DNA from: Treponema sp.
Lineage (GTDB): Bacteria; Spirochaetota; Spirochaetia; Treponematales; Breznakiellaceae
Assembly (NCBI GenBank): GCA_031288575.1
Contig: JAITRD010000054.1
Location: 1 to 15,496, forward strand
Direction: 5' to 3'
DNA length: 15,496 nt
Positions within the stretch are counted from its first letter, which is position 1, and each line of letters begins with the position of its first letter. The notes below the pieces were generated by a model. It worked only from the letters and a program-made list of their open reading frames with translations. It made no database searches and was not told where the DNA came from. A program made the position numbers and the translations under genes. Shown piece by piece: positions 6,622 through 11,518 of the stretch.

Positions 6622-6650
6622 ATAATAGCCTAACAAAAAACGATTGTCAA
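6622..6650 (-). promoter_or_regulatory. Strong leftward promoter of the early operon
   Basis: On the minus strand, TTGACA (6650-6645) and TATTAT (6627-6622) are separated by exactly 17 bases (6628-6644). This nearly matches the sigma-70 consensus. Transcription would begin about 6615 and enter the gene at 6593. The left arm of the adjacent 14-base inverted repeat lies inside the spacer, so a bound regulator would block RNA polymerase. Confidence 0.8.
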
Positions 6651-6672
6651 CTATTTTTTCGTTTTTTGTTAG
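6630..6672. promoter_or_regulatory. 14-base perfect inverted repeat, probable operator
   Basis: CTAACAAAAAACGA at 6630-6643 is repeated exactly in reverse complement at 6659-6672, with a 15-base centre. It lies between the divergent genes 6593 (leftward) and 6716 (rightward) and overlaps the -35/-10 spacer of the leftward promoter. It is the expected operator for the XRE repressor encoded next door. A 12-base stretch of it (AAAAAACGATTG) recurs at 6719-6730, over the first codons of the repressor gene, which suggests a third half-site. Confidence 0.75.
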
Positions 6673-6679
6673 ATTTTTC

Positions 6680-6709
6680 TTGATTTTTTTTTAAGTTTTG
6701 GGGGATAAT
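6680..6709 (+). promoter_or_regulatory. Candidate repressor promoter giving a nearly leaderless transcript
   Basis: TTGATT (6680-6685) and GATAAT (6704-6709) are 18 bases apart. Transcription would start about 6716, at the ATG of the repressor itself. An alternative with TTGTCA (6644-6649) and TGTTAG (6667-6672) has a poor -10. The choice is a sequence match only. Confidence 0.4.
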
Positions 6710-6715
6710 AAAAGC

Positions 6716-7108
6716 ATGAAAAAACGATTGAAATTATTTAGAAAATCGCTCGGTCTTACCCAAGGCGAATTTGGGAAAAAGATCGCAATGTCCGATGTGG
6801 CAATTTCGCACATGGAATCTGGGCGGACTGCTCTTTCTGGGCAAAATATCAAACTGATTTGTCTAACCTTTGGGGTCCGGGAAGAATGGCTCCGGGAGGG
6901 CAAAGGAGAGATGATGGACGAGGGGGTCACGCTATCTGGGCGGGAACGCCACCTCCTTGAACTGTTCTACAAATTATCCCCCAAGGCCCAACAAATGGTT
7001 ATCGAATACACCGAAAAACTTTTAGCTGATGAAAAAGCCCTACGAGGGGAAGAACCGGAAACCGAAAAGGGGGAACGGAGGGCGGATACATCGGAAAAGC
7101 CGGTTTAA
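6716..7108 (+). CDS. CI-like XRE-family repressor
   Basis: This gene encodes 130 residues. The XRE helix-turn-helix spans about residues 1-58: LKLFRKSLGLTQGEFGKKI, then AMSDVAISHMESGRTALSG with the recognition helix around DVAISHMESG. It is followed by a conserved LTFGVREEWLREGKGEM element found in many Gram-positive-like phage repressors. A second helical stretch (about 75-105, RHLLELFYKLSPKAQQMVIEYTEK) probably mediates dimerisation. There is no S24/LexA-type autoprotease domain, so induction by RecA cleavage is unlikely. The ATG at 6716 is preferred to a TTG 18 bases upstream. Divergent transcription from an operator-bearing gap supports a lysogeny-type repressor of the leftward operon. 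Confidence 0.88.
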   Translation: MKKRLKLFRKSLGLTQGEFGKKIAMSDVAISHMESGRTALSGQNIKLICLTFGVREEWLREGKGEMMDEGVTLSGRERHLLELFYKLSPKAQQMVIEYTEKLLADEKALRGEEPETEKGERRADTSEKPV

Positions 7109-7188
7109 CCGATAGTTGGACGGGATTTTACCGGGGGATTAAGCGGGAAAAGACAGTTATTTTTCCGGGATGGAAATAGGAGGTAAGC

Positions 7189-8217
7189 ATGGACGATCTG
7201 GTAAATTTCGCTTATGAAGGGCGGGAAGTCCGTACTTTCATGCGGGATGGGGAGCCTTGGTGGGTTGGAAAGGACGTGGCCGAGGTTTTGGGGTATGCAA
7301 GCTCAAACATGGTTCAAATTTTTTCCCATGTTCCCGGTGAATGGAAGGGTAGCAATCCGATTGCTACCCCCAGCGGTGTGCAAAATATGCTTTGCCTATC
7401 CGAGCCGGGCCTCTATTTTTTCCTAGGGCGCTCCAATAAGCCTACCGCTTCACCTTTTCAAAAATGGATAGCCGGGGAAGTTATTCCGTCAATCCGTAGG
7501 ACCGGCTCCTATAGCTTGCCGGGGGCTATCCCTCCCCAGGCCATGACCCCGCAGATTGCGGGGGGTATAAATATAAGGGTTATAAGCCATGATTATAACC
7601 TTATGGATGCCCTGTGGCTTTATTCCATCGGGATAGCCAGCCGGAAAGACCTGGTCCGGTTCCGCCTGGGGGCCGCCGTAGAACCATCGGAAAACGAGCT
7701 GCGGGTGGACCCCCTTTGCCTATGGTGGGCCAGGCAGATTTCCGCCCTGCGGCAATTAAGGACCCTGCCGGATACGGATTTTCCCCTTACCGGGACAAAC
7801 CTGGAGGGTATTATACTGAGTGGGAAGAAGGGTATGAAGGGGATACTGGTCAAAAACTGCTCCTACGGCAGCCCCTACGAAAAAGACAGGGCTTATAGCC
7901 GTGAGGCATCCTTCTTTTTGGCGGACCAGTTTTTTGAACAATATGAACGAAAAACCGAACAGGAAGAATTCCGCCGTTTTGAGCCGGTTAAAAAGATATA
8001 TGACCAGCTAAAATCCAATTATCAATATGCGGACCACACCGAAACCAGGCCCCTATACTTGTGGCCCTCTAAAAGCCACAAAGAAATTGAGGAATTGCGA
8101 TTTATGTTTGATTCCGGTGTTTATAGTGTAGAGCGGGTCCGGGCGGCGCTATTCGGGGAACAGACCGGCGGGGAGGCATTACCCGGCCCCCGGCCATTAG
8201 GCATTACGGACCGTTAA
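7189..8217 (+). CDS. BRO-N family antirepressor
   Basis: This gene encodes 342 residues. The N-terminal Bro-N domain spans about residues 6-108, with family hallmarks REVRTFMRDGEPWWVGKDVA, EVLGYA and the LSEPGLYFFLGRSNKP block, and ends WIAGEVIPSIRRTGSY. Proteins with this domain bind DNA or repressors and act as phage antirepressors. Residues ~125-342 form a second, unassigned domain with many aromatic and charged residues. It does not look like the common ANT/KilA-C antirepressor C-terminus. AGGAGG lies just ahead of the ATG. The gene follows the CI-like repressor by 80 bases on the same strand, so they may be cotranscribed and opposed in function. The C-terminal partner is unknown. Confidence 0.85.
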   Translation: MDDLVNFAYEGREVRTFMRDGEPWWVGKDVAEVLGYASSNMVQIFSHVPGEWKGSNPIATPSGVQNMLCLSEPGLYFFLGRSNKPTASPFQKWIAGEVIPSIRRTGSYSLPGAIPPQAMTPQIAGGINIRVISHDYNLMDALWLYSIGIASRKDLVRFRLGAAVEPSENELRVDPLCLWWARQISALRQLRTLPDTDFPLTGTNLEGIILSGKKGMKGILVKNCSYGSPYEKDRAYSREASFFLADQFFEQYERKTEQEEFRRFEPVKKIYDQLKSNYQYADHTETRPLYLWPSKSHKEIEELRFMFDSGVYSVERVRAALFGEQTGGEALPGPRPLGITDR

Positions 8218-8229
8218 AACAGACCCCAA

Positions 8230-8288
8230 GGGGGATACGGCAAACGGCCCATTGTTCCGGAACAGGCCCGGATGCTAGACTATCCCCC
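8230..8288. repeat. Nested inverted repeats between the BRO and TM2 genes
   Basis: GGGGGATA (8230-8237) and its exact reverse complement TATCCCCC (8281-8288) enclose a perfect 12-base palindrome, TGTTCCGGAACA, at 8253-8264. The outer pair could form a long stem. The inner palindrome looks like a protein-binding site. No T-run follows, so a terminator is unlikely. Confidence 0.55.
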
Positions 8289-8302
8289 TCCAGGGGGTGT
8301 AT

Positions 8303-8833
8303 ATGCGGTTTAGGAAATCAATCAAAATTGCGCCCGGTCTAAAAATCAATCTGTCAAAATCAGGTGTATCTACCACTATCGGCGCGAAGGGTCTATCTGC
8401 GAATATCGGCGACCGGGGGGCCTACCTGAATACTGGGATTCCTGGGACCGGCGTTTCCGCCCGGCATAAAATAGCCGGGGGTGACGGGTCCAAGTCCGGC
8501 GACCAGGCGGTGGGCATGGATCAAATCGTGGCGGAAGCGGCCGCAATGGGCAATCCTTCCCAACCAATTCCGGGGGTAGATAAACCCAGGTCTAAAATTA
8601 CGGCTTATCTTTTGTTGTTGTTCCTGGGCTTAGTCGGTGGTCATAAATTTTATCTAAAAAAATACGGTATGGGTTTTTTATACATTGTAACCATGGGCCT
8701 GTTTTCTATTGGTTGCATAGCCGATCTTTTTACCCTGGGGCGGCAAGTGGATGCCTTTAATGCCGCCCTGGAAAAAGAATCTGGGGATCAAACGGCTCCT
8801 ACATTGCCGGAATCGGCGGAACTTGCCCCGTAG
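8303..8833 (+). CDS. DUF4236 plus TM2-domain membrane protein
   Basis: This gene encodes 176 residues. The N-terminal DUF4236 domain (residues 1-53, starting MRFRKSIKIAPGLKINLSKS and ending near GIPGTGVS) is a small glycine-rich domain often found in phages and mobile elements. A flexible linker of ~40 residues leads to a TM2 domain at about 97-147, with two hydrophobic helices (AYLLLLFLGLVGG and GFLYIVTMGLFSIGCIADLF) around a HKFYLKKYG loop. Both helices probably sit in the inner membrane. The ATG at 8303 is preferred to a GTG at 8297 because AGGGGG lies five bases upstream and the DUF normally begins MRFRKS. It is likely cargo. Function of the family is not known. Its 3' end overlaps the convergent gene at 8799 by 35 bases. 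Confidence 0.85.
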   Translation: MRFRKSIKIAPGLKINLSKSGVSTTIGAKGLSANIGDRGAYLNTGIPGTGVSARHKIAGGDGSKSGDQAVGMDQIVAEAAAMGNPSQPIPGVDKPRSKITAYLLLLFLGLVGGHKFYLKKYGMGFLYIVTMGLFSIGCIADLFTLGRQVDAFNAALEKESGDQTAPTLPESAELAP

Positions 8834-9023
8834 TAGGTCCGGCCGGATCATCGGAAAAGACAACATTGATGTTGATAAGCTCCGGCGGGGCATAAAGCAC
8901 AATATCGGTATGTGCTGTTTTGCCGATAATGCGGATTTTGCGTATTTTTCTAATATCGCCGAATAGCGCCTTAACCAGGTTTTCCGTCCGGCGGTGGGCT
9001 TTGTATTTTCTGGCCTTGTTCAT
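8799..9023 (-). CDS. Small hypothetical protein, 74 aa
   Basis: This gene encodes 74 residues: a basic N-terminus (KARKYKAHRRTENLVKALFG), then beta-like IRKIRIIGKTAHTDIVLY and a Pro/Gly-rich tail. The ATG is part of an ATGA overlap with the stop of the HTH gene upstream, and AAGGAG lies at proper spacing. These argue that it is real despite the convergent 35-base overlap with the TM2 gene. The family is not recognised. Coupling to the HTH gene suggests a pair, possibly regulator and partner. Confidence 0.55.
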   Translation of the reverse strand: MNKARKYKAHRRTENLVKALFGDIRKIRKIRIIGKTAHTDIVLYAPPELININVVFSDDPAGPTTGQVPPIPAM

Positions 9024-9334
9024 TGTTCTTTCTCCTTCTTTTCCGGCCAGCGGCGGCCGGGCTTTCCACGTTCAAAAAGTCCCAATCCAATCTTCTCCGA
9101 TTTCCAGGCATTGATCTGTTTCAAAAATTCTTCTTTTGTCTTTTTCCCGGTCAAAATTAACACCATGGCCCAGGCCGCCCAGGGGATAGGGACCGATCCC
9201 TTTTGGCCGGATGGGACAACCCAGCGCCGGGCGGTCCTGGCGCTTACCCCGGTTAGGGCGGCCATATCCGCCCCGGTCAGGTTATTTTCCGCCATGAATT
9301 TTCGCAGTTCTTCAGGGGCCGGTATATCGTACAA
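9020..9334 (-). CDS. Helix-turn-helix protein of phage type, 104 aa
   Basis: This gene encodes 104 residues with an HTH at about 17-40 (LTGADMAALTGVSARTARRW). It is followed by a Trp-rich IPWAAWAMVLILTG segment typical of small phage regulators, and a basic C-terminus that includes KPGRRWPEK. No ATG is available at the start. TTG at 9334 is the first possible codon after an in-frame TAG, with GGGAAG upstream. The 28 bases encoding KPGRRWPEK are identical to those at the end of the gene at 10243. It ends in an ATGA overlap with the next gene. Likely a transcriptional regulator; its target is unknown. Confidence 0.72.
   Translation of the reverse strand: MYDIPAPEELRKFMAENNLTGADMAALTGVSARTARRWVVPSGQKGSVPIPWAAWAMVLILTGKKTKEEFLKQINAWKSEKIGLGLFERGKPGRRWPEKKEKEQ
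9038..9065. repeat. 28-base palindromic repeat, copy 1
   Basis: It is identical, base for base, to 10255-10282. It contains CCGGCC and GGCCGG arms (a 6-bp stem with a 6-base loop) followed on the minus strand by AAAAG. It encodes KPGRRWPEK near the C-terminus of the HTH gene, in the same frame as copy 2. Confidence 0.85.
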
Positions 9335-9351
9335 TGCCTTTTTCTTCCCTG

Positions 9352-9399
9352 GCCGCCCCTAGGCGGTCTGTTTTTCCCCGGCCCCATGCGGGGCCGGGG
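9352..9399. repeat. Two-hairpin leader, copy C
   Basis: GCCGCC (9352-9357) can pair with GGCGGT (9362-9367). Then CCCCGGCCCC (9376-9385) pairs perfectly with GGGGCCGGGG (9390-9399) around ATGC. The pair lies upstream of the HTH gene starting at 9334 and downstream of the gene ending at 9409. The second hairpin is preceded by T5 on the plus strand, so on the minus strand it is followed by A5, not U5. It is therefore not a standard terminator for leftward transcripts. On the plus strand it is followed by AAATTTTG. Confidence 0.6.
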
Positions 9400-9408
9400 A
9401 AATTTTGT

Positions 9409-9657
9409 TTAATTAGCCGCCCTTAATGTCCCACCATGGGATTCCCCAAGGCTTTGATCGGGATCATATACGTGTATGGTTGTTTCCAGATCGCAAAGAT
9501 CAATGATCGCATAATTATATGGTCCTACCCAATTATCGGGCCCGGAGCAATAACCGCGCAAAACTGCTTTTGGATTATTGTCAAGTAATGCTTTCCCGGC
9601 TCCCAATGATAGCGGTCCATGGTTTTTGTACTGATACAACGCATGTTGGCTTTTCAT
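9409..9657 (-). CDS. Hypothetical protein, 82 aa
   Basis: This gene encodes 82 residues of ordinary, slightly acidic composition (GPLSLGAGKALLDNNPKAVL, then a WVGPYNYAIIDLCDLETTIHV beta section and a DPDQSLGESHGG end). I do not recognise it. The ATG at 9657 has AAGGAA upstream. The gene is preceded by a two-hairpin leader (copy A), similar to that of the neighbouring gene at 9980. It stands alone between two palindromic stretches. The reading frame is modest in length, but the ribosome site and repeated leader support it. Confidence 0.55.
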   Translation of the reverse strand: MKSQHALYQYKNHGPLSLGAGKALLDNNPKAVLRGYCSGPDNWVGPYNYAIIDLCDLETTIHVYDPDQSLGESHGGTLRAAN

Positions 9658-9672
9658 TTTTATTTCCTTTTT

Positions 9673-9717
9673 GCCGCCCCCGGGCGGCCTTTTGGTGCCG
9701 CCCCATACGGGGCGGCA
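9673..9717. repeat. Two-hairpin leader, copy A
   Basis: GCCGCC and GGCGGC (9673-9688) form the first stem. TGCCGCCCC (9696-9704) and GGGGCGGCA (9709-9717) form a perfect nine-base second stem with loop ATAC. It sits upstream of the gene at 9657 and is strongly similar over ~60 bases to 9981-10042. Confidence 0.65.
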
Positions 9718-9728
9718 ATATACCTTGT

Positions 9729-9980
9729 CTATTTTTTTATATCCTGAAGATCAATAAAATCAGCAAGTTCGTTGGCATCCGCCTTTGAGATAGCTTTACC
9801 GACCTCTTTTTCAAAGTCGAAAGTAGCCCAATACTTAGCGGCCCGATCCTCGTCAATCAAGTGATAGGTAAACCCGTCCAGGTCAACACATTCCGCTCCG
9901 TGGTAGACAGAGGTTTTTAATGCGGCCCATTTGTTGCTCTCTGATTTCACCCGCCCCTCGTAGTAATAGGTCTTTTCCAT
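9729..9980 (-). CDS. Hypothetical protein, 83 aa
   Basis: This gene encodes 83 residues starting MEKTYYYEGRVKSESNKW, followed by a beta-rich middle (VYHGAECVDLDGFTYHLIDE) and an acidic helical end (KAISKADANELADFIDLQDI). The family is not recognised. A longer frame reading back to 10058 passes through the hairpin leader and is low-complexity and basic. The ATG at 9980 with AAGGAA is chosen, mirroring the neighbouring gene at 9657. A promoter with TTTACT and TATAAT lies at 10070-10098. The gene probably represents a small accessory function. Confidence 0.6.
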   Translation of the reverse strand: MEKTYYYEGRVKSESNKWAALKTSVYHGAECVDLDGFTYHLIDEDRAAKYWATFDFEKEVGKAISKADANELADFIDLQDIKK

Positions 9981-9995
9981 TTTTCGTTTCCTTTT

Positions 9996-10038
9996 GCCGC
10001 CCTTTCGGTGGCTTTTTGGTGCCGCCCCATACAGGGCG
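9996..10038. repeat. Two-hairpin leader, copy B (degenerate)
   Basis: Stem 1 pairs GCCGCC (9996-10001) with GGTGGC (10007-10012). Stem 2 contains the same GGTGCCGCCCCATAC stretch as copy A, but its 3' arm has drifted (AGGGCGACC). It lies upstream of the gene starting at 9980. Confidence 0.6.
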
Positions 10039-10043
10039 ACCAT

Positions 10044-10061
10044 AAGATGTTTTATCATCTT
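10044..10061. repeat. Six-base-arm hairpin in leader of gene 9980
   Basis: AAGATG and CATCTT (10044-10049, 10056-10061) form a short stem with a six-base loop, within the transcribed leader between the promoter and hairpin copy B. Confidence 0.4.
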
Positions 10062-10069
10062 ATACTATT

Positions 10070-10098
10070 ATTATAGGACATAATGACCTATGAGTAAA
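10070..10098 (-). promoter_or_regulatory. Promoter of gene 9980 with palindromic spacer
   Basis: On the minus strand, TTTACT (10098-10093) and TATAAT (10075-10070) have a 17-base spacer. An imperfect palindrome TAGGACATAATGACCTA (10074-10090) covers the spacer, so a regulator probably binds here. An A-tract stretch lies just upstream. About 260 bases (9981-10242) between the two genes hold only this promoter, the leader hairpins and A-rich DNA. Confidence 0.55.
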
Positions 10099-10242
10099 GG
10101 CTTTTTTACAAAAAAACGAAAAAAAATCAAAAAAAAGTGCGATTTCCGCTTAAATCCTGTTAAGTAAAACGGCGGTTTGGGGTAACGGAGGCCCGGTTTG
10201 GCCCGGCGGGCCCGCCCATGGCCTGAAATATCAAGTAAAAGG

Positions 10243-10452
10243 CTACTCCGTATCCTTTTCCGGCCAGCGGCGGCCGGGCTTTGGCCGGGCCTTAAAGCGA
10301 TCTATATCGGCATCGGTCCATAGGTAATTTTTATGATACCCGGAGCCCACAAACGGAACGCCATTAGCGGCGGCCCAGCGCCTGGCTGTTATCTGTTCAC
10401 ACCTGCAAAGGGTCGCTACGATCTCGGTACTTTTTATCCCTTCCGGGGTCAT
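10243..10452 (-). CDS. Small HTH protein (excisionase/HTH_17-like), 69 aa
   Basis: This gene encodes 69 residues. A helix-turn-helix at about 8-30 (STEIVATLCRCEQITARRWA) is followed by GVPFVGSGYHKNYLWTDADI, the typical wing and last helix of short MerR/Xis-type DNA-binding domains. The C-terminus ends KPGRRWPEK plus four residues, identical in bases to the end of the HTH gene at 9020. Both also have TARRW in the recognition helix. The ATG follows AAAGGAAAGG. Upstream is a 13-base imperfect inverted repeat (10468-10508), a likely self-operator. It may be an excisionase or transcription regulator. Confidence 0.7.
   Translation of the reverse strand: MTPEGIKSTEIVATLCRCEQITARRWAAANGVPFVGSGYHKNYLWTDADIDRFKARPKPGRRWPEKDTE
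10255..10282. repeat. 28-base palindromic repeat, copy 2
   Basis: Exact second copy of 9038-9065. It again lies at the 3' end of an HTH-type gene and in the same reading frame. Confidence 0.85.
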
Positions 10453-10467
10453 TTTTCGCCTTTCCTT

Positions 10468-10508
10468 TGGCCTAAACTTACGGCAAGTATTATGATAAGT
10501 CTAGGCCA
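10468..10508. promoter_or_regulatory. 13-base imperfect inverted repeat, probable operator
   Basis: TGGCCTAAACTTA (10468-10480) pairs with TAAGTCTAGGCCA (10496-10508) with one mismatch around a 15-base centre. It sits directly upstream of the ribosome site of the HTH gene at 10243, in the gap before gene 10520. I see no convincing -35/-10 pair inside it. Confidence 0.6.
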
Positions 10509-10519
10509 CGCTAGGGCGG

Positions 10520-10819
10520 TTATGCGTAAGTGCTAAACCGCTGTGGCGTTCCATCCCAGGGGTAGGCAAAGGAATACGGCTCAATTTTGAGGTATTCCTG
10601 GCCGTTATGGCCGGATTTCGCTTTCCGGCGGACAGCCCCACCGATAAAGACATCTTTTACCGGCCGGGCTTTCCCGGCCATGGTATTGCCGTCATATTCT
10701 TCCCGCTTTTCGATCTCCCGGATTGTTGCCATTGTGCCGGTCAGGCCAATAACCTGAAAAAAATCTACATTGGTTTGTTCGTATCCCCATTGGGCTACCA
10801 AAATATCGCCGTCTTTCAT
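10520..10819 (-). CDS. Conserved mobile-element hypothetical protein, 99 aa
   Basis: This gene encodes 99 residues. The opening (KDGDILVAQWGYEQTNVDFF, then QVIGLTGTMATIREI) resembles a family of phage and conjugative-element hypotheticals of the type GDILxxxWGYDQTNxDFYQV. I know it as uncharacterised. A basic middle (KARPVKDVFIGGAVRRKAK) and an aromatic end (EPYSFAYPWDGTPQRFSTYA) follow. AAGGAG lies nine bases upstream of the ATG. A strong promoter is at 10853-10882. It is the gene nearest to the att site. Function unknown. Confidence 0.72.
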   Translation of the reverse strand: MKDGDILVAQWGYEQTNVDFFQVIGLTGTMATIREIEKREEYDGNTMAGKARPVKDVFIGGAVRRKAKSGHNGQEYLKIEPYSFAYPWDGTPQRFSTYA

Positions 10820-10852
10820 AATTTTCTCCTTGCTTTAATCTTTATACTGTAA

Positions 10853-10882
10853 TTATATCGTCAGCGTTATAATAATGTCAAG
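10853..10882 (-). promoter_or_regulatory. Promoter of gene 10520 with palindromic spacer
   Basis: On the minus strand, TTGACA (10882-10877) and TATAAT (10858-10853) are both consensus hexamers, with an 18-base spacer. An imperfect palindrome at 10853-10874 (arms of nine bases, one mismatch) lies over the -10 and spacer. Upstream, GTAAAAAAG touches the -35, as at the promoter of gene 9980. Confidence 0.75.
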
Positions 10883-10953
10883 ACTTTTTTACCGTTTTTT
10901 TCAAAAATTTACGTTTTTTTTGATGATTCTAGATGGCCGCCCGACCAGGACGG

Positions 10954-10983
10954 CTAAAAACTTGCTCCGTGGTAAGTTTTTAG
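10954..10983. repeat. Perfect 10-base inverted repeat near the att site
   Basis: CTAAAAACTT (10954-10963) and AAGTTTTTAG (10974-10983) are exact reverse complements around a 10-base loop. The whole stretch 10883-11107 is gene-free and also holds TGTCAAG at 11006-11012, a copy at 10877-10883 and an inverted copy at 11036-11042. These could be recombinase or accessory-factor binding sites next to the att core. Confidence 0.5.
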
Positions 10984-11107
10984 GGCAAAAAAATATCAAG
11001 TCAAATGTCAAGTTTTTGGGTGGCTTATAGCTATGCTTGACAACATATCCTCTTATATATAGCTTATTGGCGACACATAGCAATGGATAGCGACAAGTCA
11101 TATCTGC

Positions 11108-11149
11108 TTCGGGACCAAGAGGTCGCGGGTTCAACTCCCGCCTACCCGA
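11108..11149 (+). other. attR-type site: 3' fragment of tRNA-Pro (CGG)
   Basis: This stretch reads as the last 42 bases of a tRNA. The anticodon loop TTCGGGA (11108-11114) carries anticodon CGG. The 3' anticodon arm is CCAAG (11115-11119) and the variable loop AGGTC. The T-arm is GCGGG-TTCAACT-CCCGC (11125-11141), followed by the 3' acceptor strand CTACCCG and discriminator A (11142-11149). No 5' acceptor, D-arm or CTTGG anticodon half occurs upstream, where the DNA is element-like. This is the scar of site-specific integration into a tRNA gene, with the intact copy expected at the other end. It could also be a decayed tRNA gene. Confidence 0.85.
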
Positions 11150-11370
11150 AAAAACATGCTAAGAGGACGGAAACCTGGCAGGCTGATTGGACTAATCAAC
11201 AATCTAAGAATTTTAACACAAAGGCGCTGGCCCTGTTCACGGCTTTTCTTTTATTTTGCCTTTTAGTAAAATCATCCTGCCAGGAGCCTGTTGCACCGAT
11301 GGGTTTTTTGCTCAGGGCGCCTTTCTTTTATGCAAAAAATCCTGATTATTGGGCTCCTTCGGCATGCCGC

Positions 11371-11412
11371 CGGGGACTTTGTAACTCCCGGGCGGCGGGC
11401 TTGAAGTCCCCG
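11371..11412. repeat. Nine-base inverted repeat in the chromosomal leader
   Basis: CGGGGACTT (11371-11379) pairs with AAGTCCCCG (11404-11412) across a GC-rich 24-base loop. It lies in the 370-base non-coding stretch from 11150 to 11518 between the tRNA fragment and the HD gene. I see no other clear gene or RNA in this stretch. It may be a terminator or attenuator, but no U-run follows. Confidence 0.4.
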
Positions 11413-11518
11413 CCGGTTTGATTTTCTTGGGTCTGCTGATAATGTAAACACACTGTTGAAGGGCGCAACATGTGGAAAGGCGAAGGGTTTATATGCCCAG
11501 GGGGGGACCATCGTGCTG

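Noticed and set aside
9376..9399. Rho-independent terminator
   Set aside because: The stem is strong, but the leftward transcript would be followed by A5 and not U5; I list it as part of a repeated leader instead.
10901..11134. Leftward frame starting MNPRPLGPE
   Set aside because: It is the antisense reading of the tRNA fragment and runs on into the non-coding att-adjacent DNA.
11073..11149. A complete tRNA gene
   Set aside because: No 5' acceptor matching CTACCCG (it would need CGGGTAG), no D-arm, and no CTTGG anticodon half in front of TTCGGGA.
11083..11421. Rightward 112-residue frame through the tRNA fragment
   Set aside because: Its VAGSTPAYP stretch is the familiar translation of a tRNA T-arm and acceptor. 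No ribosome site is present, and the rest is low-quality.
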